NCBI GenBank assembly: GCA_963970005.1
Contig: CAXAMN010000003.1
Location: forward strand, 909,140 to 973,139
DNA from: Durusdinium trenchii
Lineage: Eukaryota > Sar > Dinophyceae > Suessiales > Symbiodiniaceae
Length of the DNA: 64,000 nucleotides
Direction of reading: 5' to 3'
Under the pieces are notes generated by a model that was not told where the DNA came from, did not search any database, and saw nothing but the letters and a program-made list of their open reading frames with translations. This document shows, piece after piece, positions 11,478-20,819 of the stretch (position 1 is its first letter; each line of letters opens with the position of its first letter). A program made the position numbers and the translations under genes.

Positions 11478-12690
11478 AAAAGCCTCGAACCCGTTCGCCG
11501 TCGTTTGCCCCGCCGGTCGACTCCGAGCGTCGTCGATGACGAACGGGTCCAAGGTGCTGTTCGGACCAGCGGAAAGCACTGCCCCGAAGGCGGAGTGGTA
11601 GGGAGTGGTGGGGGGGGATGATGATGATGTCAGTTTCTTTATTCTTGGTGACTGCTGCTTTGAACACGAAGCCTGAGACCAACTGTCAACATTGAGGGCT
11701 TTCATGAAAGTTTCATCCGTGTTTTGGATTGGCCATTGGGGCCCATAAGGGAAGGCTCAGCAAGGGAAGACCATCTTTCATATGGCAGGCCCGCATGCCT
11801 CCACCCGCTCCGAAGGCGCGGACACGGACGTGAGAGGCCATGCACTGCACACGTTCACTTACTTGTAGGAAGCGCCGTTCGCTGTATTTTGTGATTGCTC
11901 CCTTTGAAGCCCCGTACCCCCATATATGCGCACAGATGTGTGCTTTTTTTGCTCTTGCCACTGTTTATATATGCAACAAATTGCACAATGCATTGCAAAT
12001 TCAAAGCAGCCAAACAAAGCGCGAGTCCTGTGTGGTGGACGTTTTCTTCCCATCCACCTTGTGGAGATCAGCTGATCCGTCAAGCAGCTCCGAAGAGTGC
12101 TTTCATCAACTCAATCGACTCATTGATTCGGATTGTCCGATGATGGAACTTGGAACGCATGAGCAGACACAAGTGACATCGCAGACTGAGATCATCCCAC
12201 AGACTGAGAGTCCTGCCACCTCTGGTGACACCAGGAAAGAAGAATAAAGAAGAGCCACTTTAGGTGATGAGACATGTCCAGAAACGACATGGAACAGCTA
12301 GACTCGACAGGATTTTAACCGAAAACCTATGTCAGGTACATTCCCCAAATCAATGGAAGTGGATGCCATTGGCGCCGAAAGGACCACCATGATCCACCAA
12401 CAGCTGCTGCTGCTGCCATTCCGTAGCTTCGGTGGTGCCACCGTTGGTTCGATCCGGTCACCCCAAACGGCCCAGGCCAAAGCCAAGGCCTCGACGCCCT
12501 TGTCCCCGGAGGTGGCGGGCTTCCGGGACCCCTTCCACCGGCGGAACGGGTTGGCGGGGGTTAACGGCCCTCGGAACGGTGGGAACGGTGCGGTCTGAGG
12601 AGTGGAGTCGAGGAGTCGAGTGGCCGAGACATCAGACAGTAGACTCTTGGACGGTAGACTCACAGACCGGACATCATTACAAGGACTCTA
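11478..12690. other. Interval without a confident gene
   Basis: A + strand open stretch near 12060-12246 (Ser/Thr/Glu-rich, ending DTRKEE and a TAA) may be an exon. The remainder shows no family pattern on either strand. Confidence 0.35.
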
Positions 12691-12694
12691 TGAC

Positions 12695-12779
12695 TGTAGA
12701 CTCTTGAGGAATGACCCCGCCCAAAAAAGAAAAGGATGTCCCATTCAAAGGAGGGGGGTTTACTAATCAAGAGCCTACA
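12695..12779. mobile_element. Small inverted-repeat element (MITE-like), copy 1
   Basis: 85 bases bounded by TGTAGACTCTTGA (12695-12707) and TCAAGAGCCTACA (12767-12779), inverted repeats matching at 12 of 13 positions. The inside has a G-rich run. It has no coding capacity and shares termini with copies at 35234 and 49271. No target-site duplication is evident. It lies just upstream of the exon at 12826. Confidence 0.7.
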
Positions 12780-12825
12780 TTAGATAGTTTGGAAGAAGGA
12801 TGGCCGTCAAAAAGCCTGGTGCCAG

Positions 12826-13056
12826 GCTGCCCTGAAGCTGCGGCGTTCAGTGGTTGGGCCCCGAGTCCGTTGCTACAAGAGAAGTTCTTGCACATTGAGT
12901 CGCGGGAGAGTGCAGAGTATCACCACCTCCATGCATTTATCCTACATTGACAACTGGAGATTAGCAGAGGCGCTGCGATACGATTCGCACGTCTCACACC
13001 GGCAGGTCGCACAGGTGCAAGATGATGATGTGCAATCCGATGTGAGCGATTTCTGA
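12826..13056 (+). CDS. Possible terminal exon, unknown protein
   Basis: Open from an AG acceptor at 12824-12825 to a TGA at 13054-13056. It starts AALKLRRSVVGPRVRCYKR, loosely like an IQ-type basic helix, and ends with an acidic tail (VQDDDVQSDVSDF). No upstream exon was identified with confidence and the family is unknown. Confidence 0.42.
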   Translation, partial: AALKLRRSVVGPRVRCYKRSSCTLSRGRVQSITTSMHLSYIDNWRLAEALRYDSHVSHRQVAQVQDDDVQSDVSDF

Positions 13057-13737
13057 AATGGGACGGCAATGTCATACTTCGACGCCCGTTCAGCTGGAGC
13101 CAGCCGGCCAGCCCTTGTTTCTAAGCCTACGAAGAACCGTGCCACTAGGGCAGAAACAGATGCAGCCTGTCCTCCTTTCCTAGTGTCTCTCGATTGCTTG
13201 AAGCATTGGTCCCATCTGAAGTCTCGTTTTGCTCCAGTTTGCTAGCCTGTGAAAGGTTTGAGGGGACATAAGAAGGAGGATTTGATGCCAAAGCGCCCGC
13301 TACAAAGCGGGCGGGCACCTTTGGCCTGCCCCCTGCGCAAATGGTGAAGTTCTTGCTTGCTGAATGTCCCAGATCTGATAGAGCTTGCTCACTTGACAGT
13401 TGATAGGAGCTTCCGATGCCTTTTTTGCGCTCTCAGCCATCATTCAGTTATTCCATGGAAAGCATATTTTGGGATGCCATTGTAGGACAAAAACATCATG
13501 CAGCTTCTTTGGTAGAAACATGTTCACATACCATCCCCCCCCCCACACATTTCCTTGAACGTCATTCCACCAAGCAAGTTGCACGTTCGTTCCTGAGCCC
13601 ACTCGCTAGCCAACGAGTAAAACTGATCATAAACAACTCATTATATACTCTGTTTTGGCAGGAGCTAGACTCGTTTCTTCAGCAATCACCTTTGTAGAAC
13701 TTGATACGTGCTCTTAGTTCCTTGAGCCTGGCCCTTC
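13057..13737. other. Interval without a recognised gene
   Basis: Mixed composition with a poly-C run near 13540. Nothing coding was recognised. Confidence 0.4.
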
Positions 13738-16710
13738 ATGGATGTGGCTGGTGTGCCAGCTGCAGTCGCTCCAGTAGTCGGATTGTCACACTTTGCGCCC
13801 ATCCAGCAAGGCTTGCACGATTACGACTTCTCACGATCCTGACAAAAAACTGGTCTTGCCACCCGGACCGATCCGCAACTCCCCCCAGCTAGGCGCCATT
13901 GGAGCTCTGGGGTCTTTGCCGGGAACGGTTTGTGCGCATCCTTTGGACGTGGTGAAAATCCGTTCCCTGGATGCACGGTCCCACATGGCCACGTGCCCTG
14001 ATAGCCAGCACAGTCTAAGGCTTGCAAACAACAAAAAGTGGAGACTCAGCTGCATTTGACTGGTGGGGATGCTCCAGTCAGGACTCAAGCTTCCTTGCAG
14101 GACATGCTACTGAAGGCACTGAGCACGCAAAAGCCTCGGTGCGGCTCGAGGTTCGCTATTGGATGCGGCACGGGGCATTTTCCGGGACCGAGGAGTTCGC
14201 GGCTTCTATCGAGGCCGGCACCTGGAAGACTGGGACATGGACTCCTCGTTCTTCGGTTGGGAGTGCAGCACGGGTTTTGCAGCAAGCCACCCTGGTCAGA
14301 GGCTTGCTGCCTGCCTTGGAGCAACGCTTCCTCTCGAGGGGGCCCATGTTCTTGGTGTCGGAGGCTGGGAGAGCGTTGAAAACGGCGTGAGACCGCATTC
14401 AAGGTAGGATGGCTTGAATTTATGCCCGCGGCTAGGGGGCAGACTCCCCGCACACGTGGCCCTCATTTGAGGGGGGGGCGGGAAAAACCCAGCGTTGCAA
14501 GGTGAGCACCCAGGTGGTGGCAGAGCGCGTGCCATGCACGGAGCTGCAAGCACGTGCCTGCGGATCGGCCTTAAGCGGCTATGTCGTAGGACTGAAGTTG
14601 TGGGCCCTGGAGTTGTTCCCATTGGGTCCTCTAGCGCCAAGGCCAACAGGTGCCAGTCTACAATGGTTGGGAAAAAACATGTCCGGTACATGAACGGCAG
14701 AAACGCCAGCCAAGTGTTCCATCACACGCTTCATGCACATTCTATTTTCTCGCATGCTGAGTAATGATTCTTGTCGCTCCATCCTGCAGGATGCCTGCAG
14801 GGGGTGTCAGAGTACCGGAAGAAGCTCTTGAGTCAAGGAGTTGTATTAGCATCTGAAGCGGGCCACTTGGCACTTCACGAGGTTTTTCGGCACATGGCTG
14901 TGGGTCCAAACCCGGACCCCGAATCCGTGGTAGGTTGCCCTTGTAGTCTGTTCTGTTCATTTTCGGTGGCCAACCCCCCTTTTTGACCCAAAGGCCACAT
15001 TGTTATCCTTTTTTAATGTGTGCCTGCTCCGAGAAGTTCTGCCGCTGATAGAGAGTCAGAGGTAGAATCCGTAGAGCCGTAGATTCGTTTTGTCGACTCG
15101 CAATTTTCGGGGGTTCCAACAGAGGCTATGTTGCATGCAGACATTGAATTTTTGATGACAGCTGTACATGGTTACACACCAAGACAGCAGGGTGCGGCGC
15201 GCACACAGTGGCAGACAGAGAGCCAGTGCTGGCCAGAGAGAGATATGGCGTGAGAGAGAGAGAGAGAGCGAGCGTGCAGGGTGGGGCAACATTTGCTCGC
15301 AAGCTTGGGGCGCTGGGCTCTTGCGGAAAGGGCTCCTCCGCCGTATGCATGCGGCAGTGCCTTGGTTCTTGTTGAGGAAAGGGATCCTTCCACTTCCACC
15401 CTCCTGAACTCTGTCGCGTGGTGCCCAAGCATTTTTCGCGACTTCCTTCCCTCAGACCGCGAGTTTGATCGTTGAAAGGCGCTTTGCTGCTCCGTCTTCG
15501 ACAGCACCTTCTTTTGCACTCGCCGGGCCTCCTGGGTGCCGGGTTTTGGGCTGGGCTGCGGGTGGCGCGAGAGGGTTGCAACTAAGGGATGTCGCCAAGT
15601 TCAGGGTTGCAGATGGTTGGAACATGCGTCCTGCTTAGACGTCTCATTCCTCACAATGGATCCTCTCCGATGAACACATCGGAAGTGGATGGCGCCTCTT
15701 TGGTTTTGCAACATGGAATACCATTGGAAGACCCCCCACAACCGCCAGAGTCAGAGTCCATGTGACCGGAGTCAGAGTGGCATAGATGTCCATTGGTCGC
15801 CGGCCCGACAGGCGACTTCCTCACGACGTACTTGGCACCACCGCTGGCCTATGGGATGGCTGCAGCCACTGCAGTTGTGGTGGCATATCCCTTGGACACT
15901 GCTGTGTCGAGGAGACCTTGCCTGGCATGCTCAGATAGGGCGACCAGACGATGACGGTGGAAACCCATCGAAGCTGTACAGTGGAGAGGGCTGGTGTTGC
16001 CGGACATGGCAAGTGTTTCAAAAGTAGCCACGTTTAGCTTGCAAACAAGTGCGCGCGGACTCAACAGGGGGAATGTTGAAGCCTTTTCAACCTGCAAAGA
16101 GATTCAAAGAGATGATTTTGTGCAGTCCAATGGCGGTGCAGGATGCTGATTGTCCCTCCACACAAGCCAGTGGCCTGCATGAGACGCTTGGCCGAGGTCT
16201 GCTTTTCCATTTTCTTCTCCGGGCTGCAGTCCGGAAGACGGATAGAGAGAGTTCTGGGATGTTCTCGGTGTGTCCTCGGTGTGTATTCTCGGCACCGTCC
16301 CCTGCCTTAAGGACACTATATCTTCCCAGATGCACGTGCCTTCCGAGGCCTGCCTGCTCGCGCAGGTCGGGACCCAGAAACGGCTCCAAAAAGTTCAAAG
16401 GTCCAAGTCACGAAAGGTAGCTTGAGCTACCTGAGTTCTCCTTGCTTTAGCAAAAATGTATTACAATCAGGAGTTGGGATTGTGCATTGAATTTGGTCCT
16501 GTAAGAGTTGATTCAAATCCCCCCTGCGCCGGTTCACGCCGTCGTGGACTTCTACCAGGGTTACTTGTGATTGCCTGCTACCTTTCGTTCACCCCCTCCT
16601 CTCTCAAGTTTCATCACTGCGCCTTTGAAGTACAATTTTCCGATGGTTTCGCCCATGCCTCGACGAGTCTTGCGGACCTTGATCAATCATCCACAAGCTG
16701 TACCAAACTC
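13738..16710 (+). CDS. Mitochondrial carrier (SLC25)-like protein, multi-exon
   Basis: Two copies of the carrier signature Px(D/E)xx(K/R)x(K/R) are visible: PLDVVKIR in the exon from 13889 and PLDTAVSRR in the exon 15811-about 15916. Each follows a hydrophobic Gly-rich helix (LGAIGALGSLPGTVCAH and AYGMAAATAVVVAY). Between them are carrier-like pieces: IFRDRGVRGFYRG near 14165-14216, RGLLPALEQRFLSRGPMFL near 14300-14355, and amphipathic exons near 14520-14600 and 14795-14930. ARAFRGLPARAG near 16330 and VHAVVDFYQGYL near 16527 may belong to later repeats. The ATG at 13738 opens a plausible first exon. Family members exchange metabolites across the inner mitochondrial membrane; the substrate cannot be read here. 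A third signature was not found, so the gene may be divergent, incomplete or decayed. Confidence 0.6.
15238..15270. repeat. GA microsatellite
   Basis: (GA)n-rich tract within an intron of the carrier-like gene. Confidence 0.7.
16405..16454. repeat. Two-hairpin dispersed repeat, copy 2
   Basis: AAGTCACGAAAG is followed by a perfect 8-base stem AGGTAGCT (16415-16422)/AGCTACCT (16425-16432) and a weaker TTGC/GCAA stem (16442-16453). It matches copy 1 at 6510 in lead sequence and in order of hairpins, while the stem sequences differ in a compensating way. Confidence 0.55.
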
Positions 16711-17034
16711 ATTTAACGTATGATGTTTGCCGCTGAGGTGAGTTTTTTATTTCCTACGCAGTCACGGGAGTTGTGGATATGCTCTTCCGGCTGAATGCAG
16801 GGCCGTGAAACTCGTCCTTCTCTGTGAAAGGAGCTTCCAATCCACTACCGCAGTGTTTTGCAGCGTTAGTTGAATTGGGACCGCCCTTCTAGGAACTTTT
16901 GACACTGTGCATGGTGCGCAGTGCAGTCGTGTTTTCCACTCATTTCGTCCTGAAAAGTGGGGCATGTGGGCTGCCACCGCCGCGGCGGATGCAAAAAGTC
17001 ACGAAGCTGCTTCTAAGGTTTTTGAAGTTTACGC

Positions 17035-17870
17035 GCGCACACACACACACACACTAGTGTAGCGTCAATGGCGTTTGGTCAAAAGCATCGAAGAACACGT
17101 GCATGAAGCTGGGATGCATTCTCTTGCTGCAGTCATTGACACGTTCAGAACTGGTTTAGAGCAAGTTCAAGCCAGCACGAGCGAGGAGCGCCAAGCGACA
17201 TGTTGCCATGTTCTGCTTCCCATCTTGTTCCCACTTCTGCTGACCATTTTGGGCACCTTCGCCCAAAACGAAGTTCGAAGCCGAAGTCCACTCGACCTCT
17301 GATCTGCCCAAAATCGGCCCCCCCCAAACCCGAGCCCATCCGAGCGCGGATGTGCCCATGGCCGCCCTGCCGGAGGCGCGGCCTCCGCGGGCGCGTCCGC
17401 GCCGTGCTCTCCAGCGTGGTGAACACCACGTGGGATCGATTTCAAAGGGAAACGTGATGAAACACATGGTGTAAAACAGGTGTGGGTTGCATGGCTTGCA
17501 TGGATCAGATTGTACCCGGACTCGACCCGTCTAGGTGCAGCCTTTCCTGCGCGCACACCCGCAGGCAGCTTCTACCCAGGCAGTGGGAGGATAGAATCTT
17601 TGGGCGGTTGGTTGACAAAATGCCTAAATGGAAACATGTGATATCACATACATGAAATGAATGTCTCAAATCTTGTTCCAAGTTAGACATGGTTGACATG
17701 CGTTTTGACATTTTTTGCCTCCTCCATAGGTCTTGAGGAGATCTTTGCCTTGCAAAGCCTCCCAGACAAGCGGGAGTGGTGCGCGCTACCCTTCTCTTGG
17801 CGCTTTAGCCTGTGCTTTGTCGACGTCAACATGCGCGAGGCGCTCTTGGCTTCTGCGGGCCAGTGCAAGG
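17035..17870 (+). CDS. Possible exons of an unknown gene
   Basis: A (CA)n tract at 17038-17055 is followed by an open stretch reading VKSIEEHVHEAGMHSLAAVI at about 17075-17190. Another stretch at about 17730-17878 reads LEEIFALQSLPDKREWCALP. Both look protein-like but match no family I recognise. The GC-rich part between them (17260-17420) has competing frames on the other strand. Confidence 0.3.
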
Positions 17871-17889
17871 AGGTGTAGAAGCCAGGCAG

Positions 17890-18163
17890 CAGAAACGGAA
17901 TCCATGGGACAGATCCAGGTTTTGCGTCGATCGCGTTTCGGTTTGGCAAAAGAAGCTTCTCAAGCCTTAGAGCGCTCAGTGATGGCTTCGACGCTTTTGC
18001 CACGTCTTCGCTTCGGTTTGGATGCGACGCTGAGGGGTTCGGTCCTGCGCCTCGAGCCAGCACGAGAGCCACGAAACGGATGCTCGGGCAGAAGAAGGCA
18101 TGCACTCAGACTTCGTCAGAAGACACCGAGAATACCGAGATGGATTTCTGGGCGATGAAGTAG
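17890..18163 (+). CDS. Possible C-terminal exon, unknown protein
   Basis: Open from near 17895 to a TAG at 18161-18163 (SIAFRFGKRSFSSLRALSDG at the front, TSSEDTENTEMDFWAMK at the end). The acidic C-terminus and placement directly before the AT-rich leader of the retrotransposon suggest it is the last exon of the upstream host gene. The minus strand is also open here, so strand is uncertain. Confidence 0.35.
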
Positions 18164-18251
18164 GATTCATGACCATTATATACTATGTCACTATGTTATA
18201 CCTAATATGTACTTTTATACTGTAGTATATTTACGATTTCAGAATACATGA

Positions 18252-19346
18252 ATGACTGCATATGTACCAACGCCCCCGGGTTTAAAGGCGAAAGGTCATT
18301 CAGCTTCTGTTTACCGCAGCTCGGCTCAAACGTCGATGCAGTGGGGCCACACCTCGACGTGTCAGTGCGGGCTGTGTCCTGCACTTTCACGGTTGCTGAG
18401 GGTGGTCGCGACCGGCTCTCAGCTCCCGGGATTCGTTCCCTACGGGACGCTGAGAGTCCGGAACGTGTTGGGTGAGCTCCAGGACTACATCGAGGCTCAT
18501 CCACCACCGGCGGTAAGGGAGGCAGCGGCACGGCCTCCCCCGCCAAAGGCAGCTGGAGAAGCGGCACTTCCACCAGCTGGAGAAGTACGACCAGGTCAGG
18601 GCTCTGATACCGGGCGTTCAGAGGAAAAGGCATCGGAAGCAGGGCATCAAGGACCTCCCGCTGGCGAGAAGGCAGAGGCTGAAGGGGAAGTTCGACTTCG
18701 TGAGGCATCAAGAGGACGAAATCCAGAGCGTGACCGGAGGATCCGATCGCGGAGTCCCAGGGGTGAAAGAGAAGAGCCCCCACCTGTGAGGCACAAGAGA
18801 AGAGACGTGCCACCGGAAGAGGCAAGACGGACTTTGAGCGCCAAGTCAAGGTCCCTACCTCCATCTCCAGGTGATCATCCATCAGAAGAAGGCCAGGGTA
18901 GTGTGAAGCGAGAAGAAGAATCAGGCGACAGAGACGATCCAGCAGCAAGTGATACACCGGGAGTACGGGAGATTGCATCAGGCTCTCCTCTCCCTGACGA
19001 GGCGGAGGAGGCCCGTCCAGAGGAGGAAAAGAAGAAGAGGCGTCGCAGGAGAAGGCGTCGTGAATCCAAGTCAGAAGGAAGGAGGTCTTCTAGCACTCCC
19101 CGAGCTGCAGCAAGCAGGCCATCACCACCTCGCCCAAAGACGCCGCCCAGGCCACCTCCCCATTGGAAGGGACCGGTGACGATCAGGCCGAACAACCCTC
19201 TGCTGAGGCGACCGCCACCTCCACCACCTGACCGAGATCGTCAAGGGACAAACAAAGGAGTTAAGAAGACTGAGAGGCAGCTGGACTTCAAAGAATTCCT
19301 TGAGGTAAAGAAGTATCTCAGGGATAAAGAGCGCAAAGGTCGTTGA
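18252..19346 (+). CDS. Retrotransposon ORF1, gag-like basic protein
   Basis: 364 codons from the ATG at 18252 to TGA at 19344-19346. The protein is disordered and strongly charged, with Arg/Glu/Pro repeats, an Arg-only run in the middle (about residue 263-272), Pro-rich stretches and an RS-like part (RIRSRSPRGEREEPPP). A small Cys motif (CQCGLC, about residue 37-42) lies near the N-terminus. No enzymatic domain is present. By position and charge it is probably an RNA-binding gag-like protein. A second ATG four bases upstream (18248) opens a shorter frame that is less likely. Its stop TGA overlaps the ATG of ORF2 in the sequence TGATG. Confidence 0.75.
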   Translation: MTAYVPTPPGLKAKGHSASVYRSSAQTSMQWGHTSTCQCGLCPALSRLLRVVATGSQLPGFVPYGTLRVRNVLGELQDYIEAHPPPAVREAAARPPPPKAAGEAALPPAGEVRPGQGSDTGRSEEKASEAGHQGPPAGEKAEAEGEVRLREASRGRNPERDRRIRSRSPRGEREEPPPVRHKRRDVPPEEARRTLSAKSRSLPPSPGDHPSEEGQGSVKREEESGDRDDPAASDTPGVREIASGSPLPDEAEEARPEEEKKKRRRRRRRRESKSEGRRSSSTPRAAASRPSPPRPKTPPRPPPHWKGPVTIRPNNPLLRRPPPPPPDRDRQGTNKGVKKTERQLDFKEFLEVKKYLRDKERKGR

Positions 19347-20812
19347 TGCCTCCCCGCTTACTGGCTAGGCCGGCAGCGGATGGGAGAGCGTTGAGGAGGC
19401 GTGCAGGGGTCTTGAGAAGGCCAGCGGCAGCAGCAGAGGTTGAGGAAGGCTTTGAGGAAGAGAGGAGGAGGCCTGCTTTGGACTCTGAGGCTGTCGTTGG
19501 ATTTGAAGAGGGAGGAGAAGTTGCTGCTCGTGACATCGCTCTTGGCGTGTGGGAGCCAGGATTGCAGGTGCTATGTCGTGGAGTTTATTGGGGCAGAGAG
19601 ATCCGGCTGGCTGTCAACATCGAAGGGATTCAGTTCGTGAGAGGAGCCCTGGAACTCAATGGGAGGATGTCCGGAACAGAGGACGAGGCCCTCCTGAGGT
19701 GGGGCTCCAAAGAGGAGGTCAAGAACAAGGTTCGCTTGCATGTATGCCCCAGCAGCTGTTCGAATGTACCAGAAGCAGATGGTTTGGTACACTTGAAACA
19801 TGTTCAGAGGCGGGGTCATCACGATCCTGCCTGGGCGGACAATATGAGGAGCTCAGGAGGACTGGAGGAGCTGAAGAGGCTTGCCGACAAGTCAGCAAAG
19901 GAAGCTCGTGGAGACAAGAAGAGGGCTCACGACGGCGAGGAGTACACTCCGACGAACCCACCAGAGAAGGACGGCAAGGGGTCATCTTCGAGTTCAGACG
20001 AAAAGAAGAAAAAGAAGAAGAAAAGGAAGAAGCGGAAACCGTTCCGTGTCATTGGCAAGAAGGACTACAACCAGCTTTTCCAATCTACGGGGTTGGATCG
20101 CGATGTCAAGGTGCGGAAGAAGGTTGCCAAGCTGGCGAGAAAAGCTATGAGAAAGAGGAGCAAGGACAGCAGCGAGGACTCGAGCTCTTCATCTACGAAG
20201 GAGGAAGATGGAGAGGACATGGAGACGTTGTTCCAGGAGTCTCAGAAGACTCAGTTGGCCGCAAAGGCTGGACCTGGGTCCCTCACGGCACACGCAGTGA
20301 GGCAGATGAGGAGGCAGATGTTGACCACCATGGGCCAAGAGCTGGAGGAGAACAGTCCGATACAGCCGGTGGCCCTTCAATTCTACAGGCAGATCCTCAA
20401 GGAGAAGTTGACGCCCATTATGAGCCGCGAGGTGATGAACCTTTGCACGGTGATCGACGCACTATTGGAGGGAAAGGTGGCATTTGCCACCGACGTTGCA
20501 ATACAGAGGGTGAAGGCCCTAGAGGCCATCAGCAATGGTGCGTCTTGGGCAGTTGCCCAGAGGTACGAACTTTGCCCACCGGATCTCGGACAGATCGCGT
20601 CGACGTCAGAAGCAGCAGCTGCAGCAAAAGAGACGAAAGAGGAGGTCAGAGCCAGAGCCCTCCAGAGGGGAGTTTGGGAAACTCCTTGGAGGGGCAAAAA
20701 GGAGAGGGCGAGAAAGGGAAGAGCAAGAAAGGCCAGGAGAAGGGGAAAGGCAAGGGCAGCAAAAGCGATCGAGATCGTCAGAAGGGGGAGAAGACCGACA
20801 AGTGAAGCCTGA
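19346..20812 (+). CDS. Retrotransposon ORF2, second gag/capsid-like protein
   Basis: 488 codons from ATG 19346 to TGA 20810-20812. An N-terminal Arg/Leu/Ala-rich part is followed by a folded-looking region (LQVLCRGVYWGREIRLAV, then LHVCPSSCSNVPEADGLVHL), Ser-rich and Lys-rich low-complexity blocks near the middle, a helical region with VRQMRRQMLTTMGQELEENS and a long basic C-terminus. The helical part before the basic tail is where a capsid domain would sit, but no family is recognised. A 418-codon open frame in another phase (19549-20805) overlaps it and is judged a shadow of the GA-rich composition. The ATG of ORF3 lies 7 bases after its stop. Confidence 0.75.
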   Translation: MPPRLLARPAADGRALRRRAGVLRRPAAAAEVEEGFEEERRRPALDSEAVVGFEEGGEVAARDIALGVWEPGLQVLCRGVYWGREIRLAVNIEGIQFVRGALELNGRMSGTEDEALLRWGSKEEVKNKVRLHVCPSSCSNVPEADGLVHLKHVQRRGHHDPAWADNMRSSGGLEELKRLADKSAKEARGDKKRAHDGEEYTPTNPPEKDGKGSSSSSDEKKKKKKKRKKRKPFRVIGKKDYNQLFQSTGLDRDVKVRKKVAKLARKAMRKRSKDSSEDSSSSSTKEEDGEDMETLFQESQKTQLAAKAGPGSLTAHAVRQMRRQMLTTMGQELEENSPIQPVALQFYRQILKEKLTPIMSREVMNLCTVIDALLEGKVAFATDVAIQRVKALEAISNGASWAVAQRYELCPPDLGQIASTSEAAAAAKETKEEVRARALQRGVWETPWRGKKERARKGRARKARRRGKARAAKAIEIVRRGRRPTSEA

Positions 20813-20819
20813 CAATGAA

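Noticed and set aside
16500..16525. tRNA T-arm-like sequence (GATTCAAATCCCC)
   Set aside because: No matching acceptor, D or anticodon arms around it.
19549..20805. 418-codon open frame overlapping retrotransposon ORF2 in another phase
   Set aside because: Gly/Arg/Glu-rich text typical of a shadow frame over GA-rich coding DNA; no independent start context or motif.
20535..20819. Upstream open extension of ORF3
   Set aside because: It overlaps the end of ORF2 and is Arg/Glu low-complexity; the ATG at 20820 directly after the ORF2 stop is the more natural start, though a fused product cannot be excluded.
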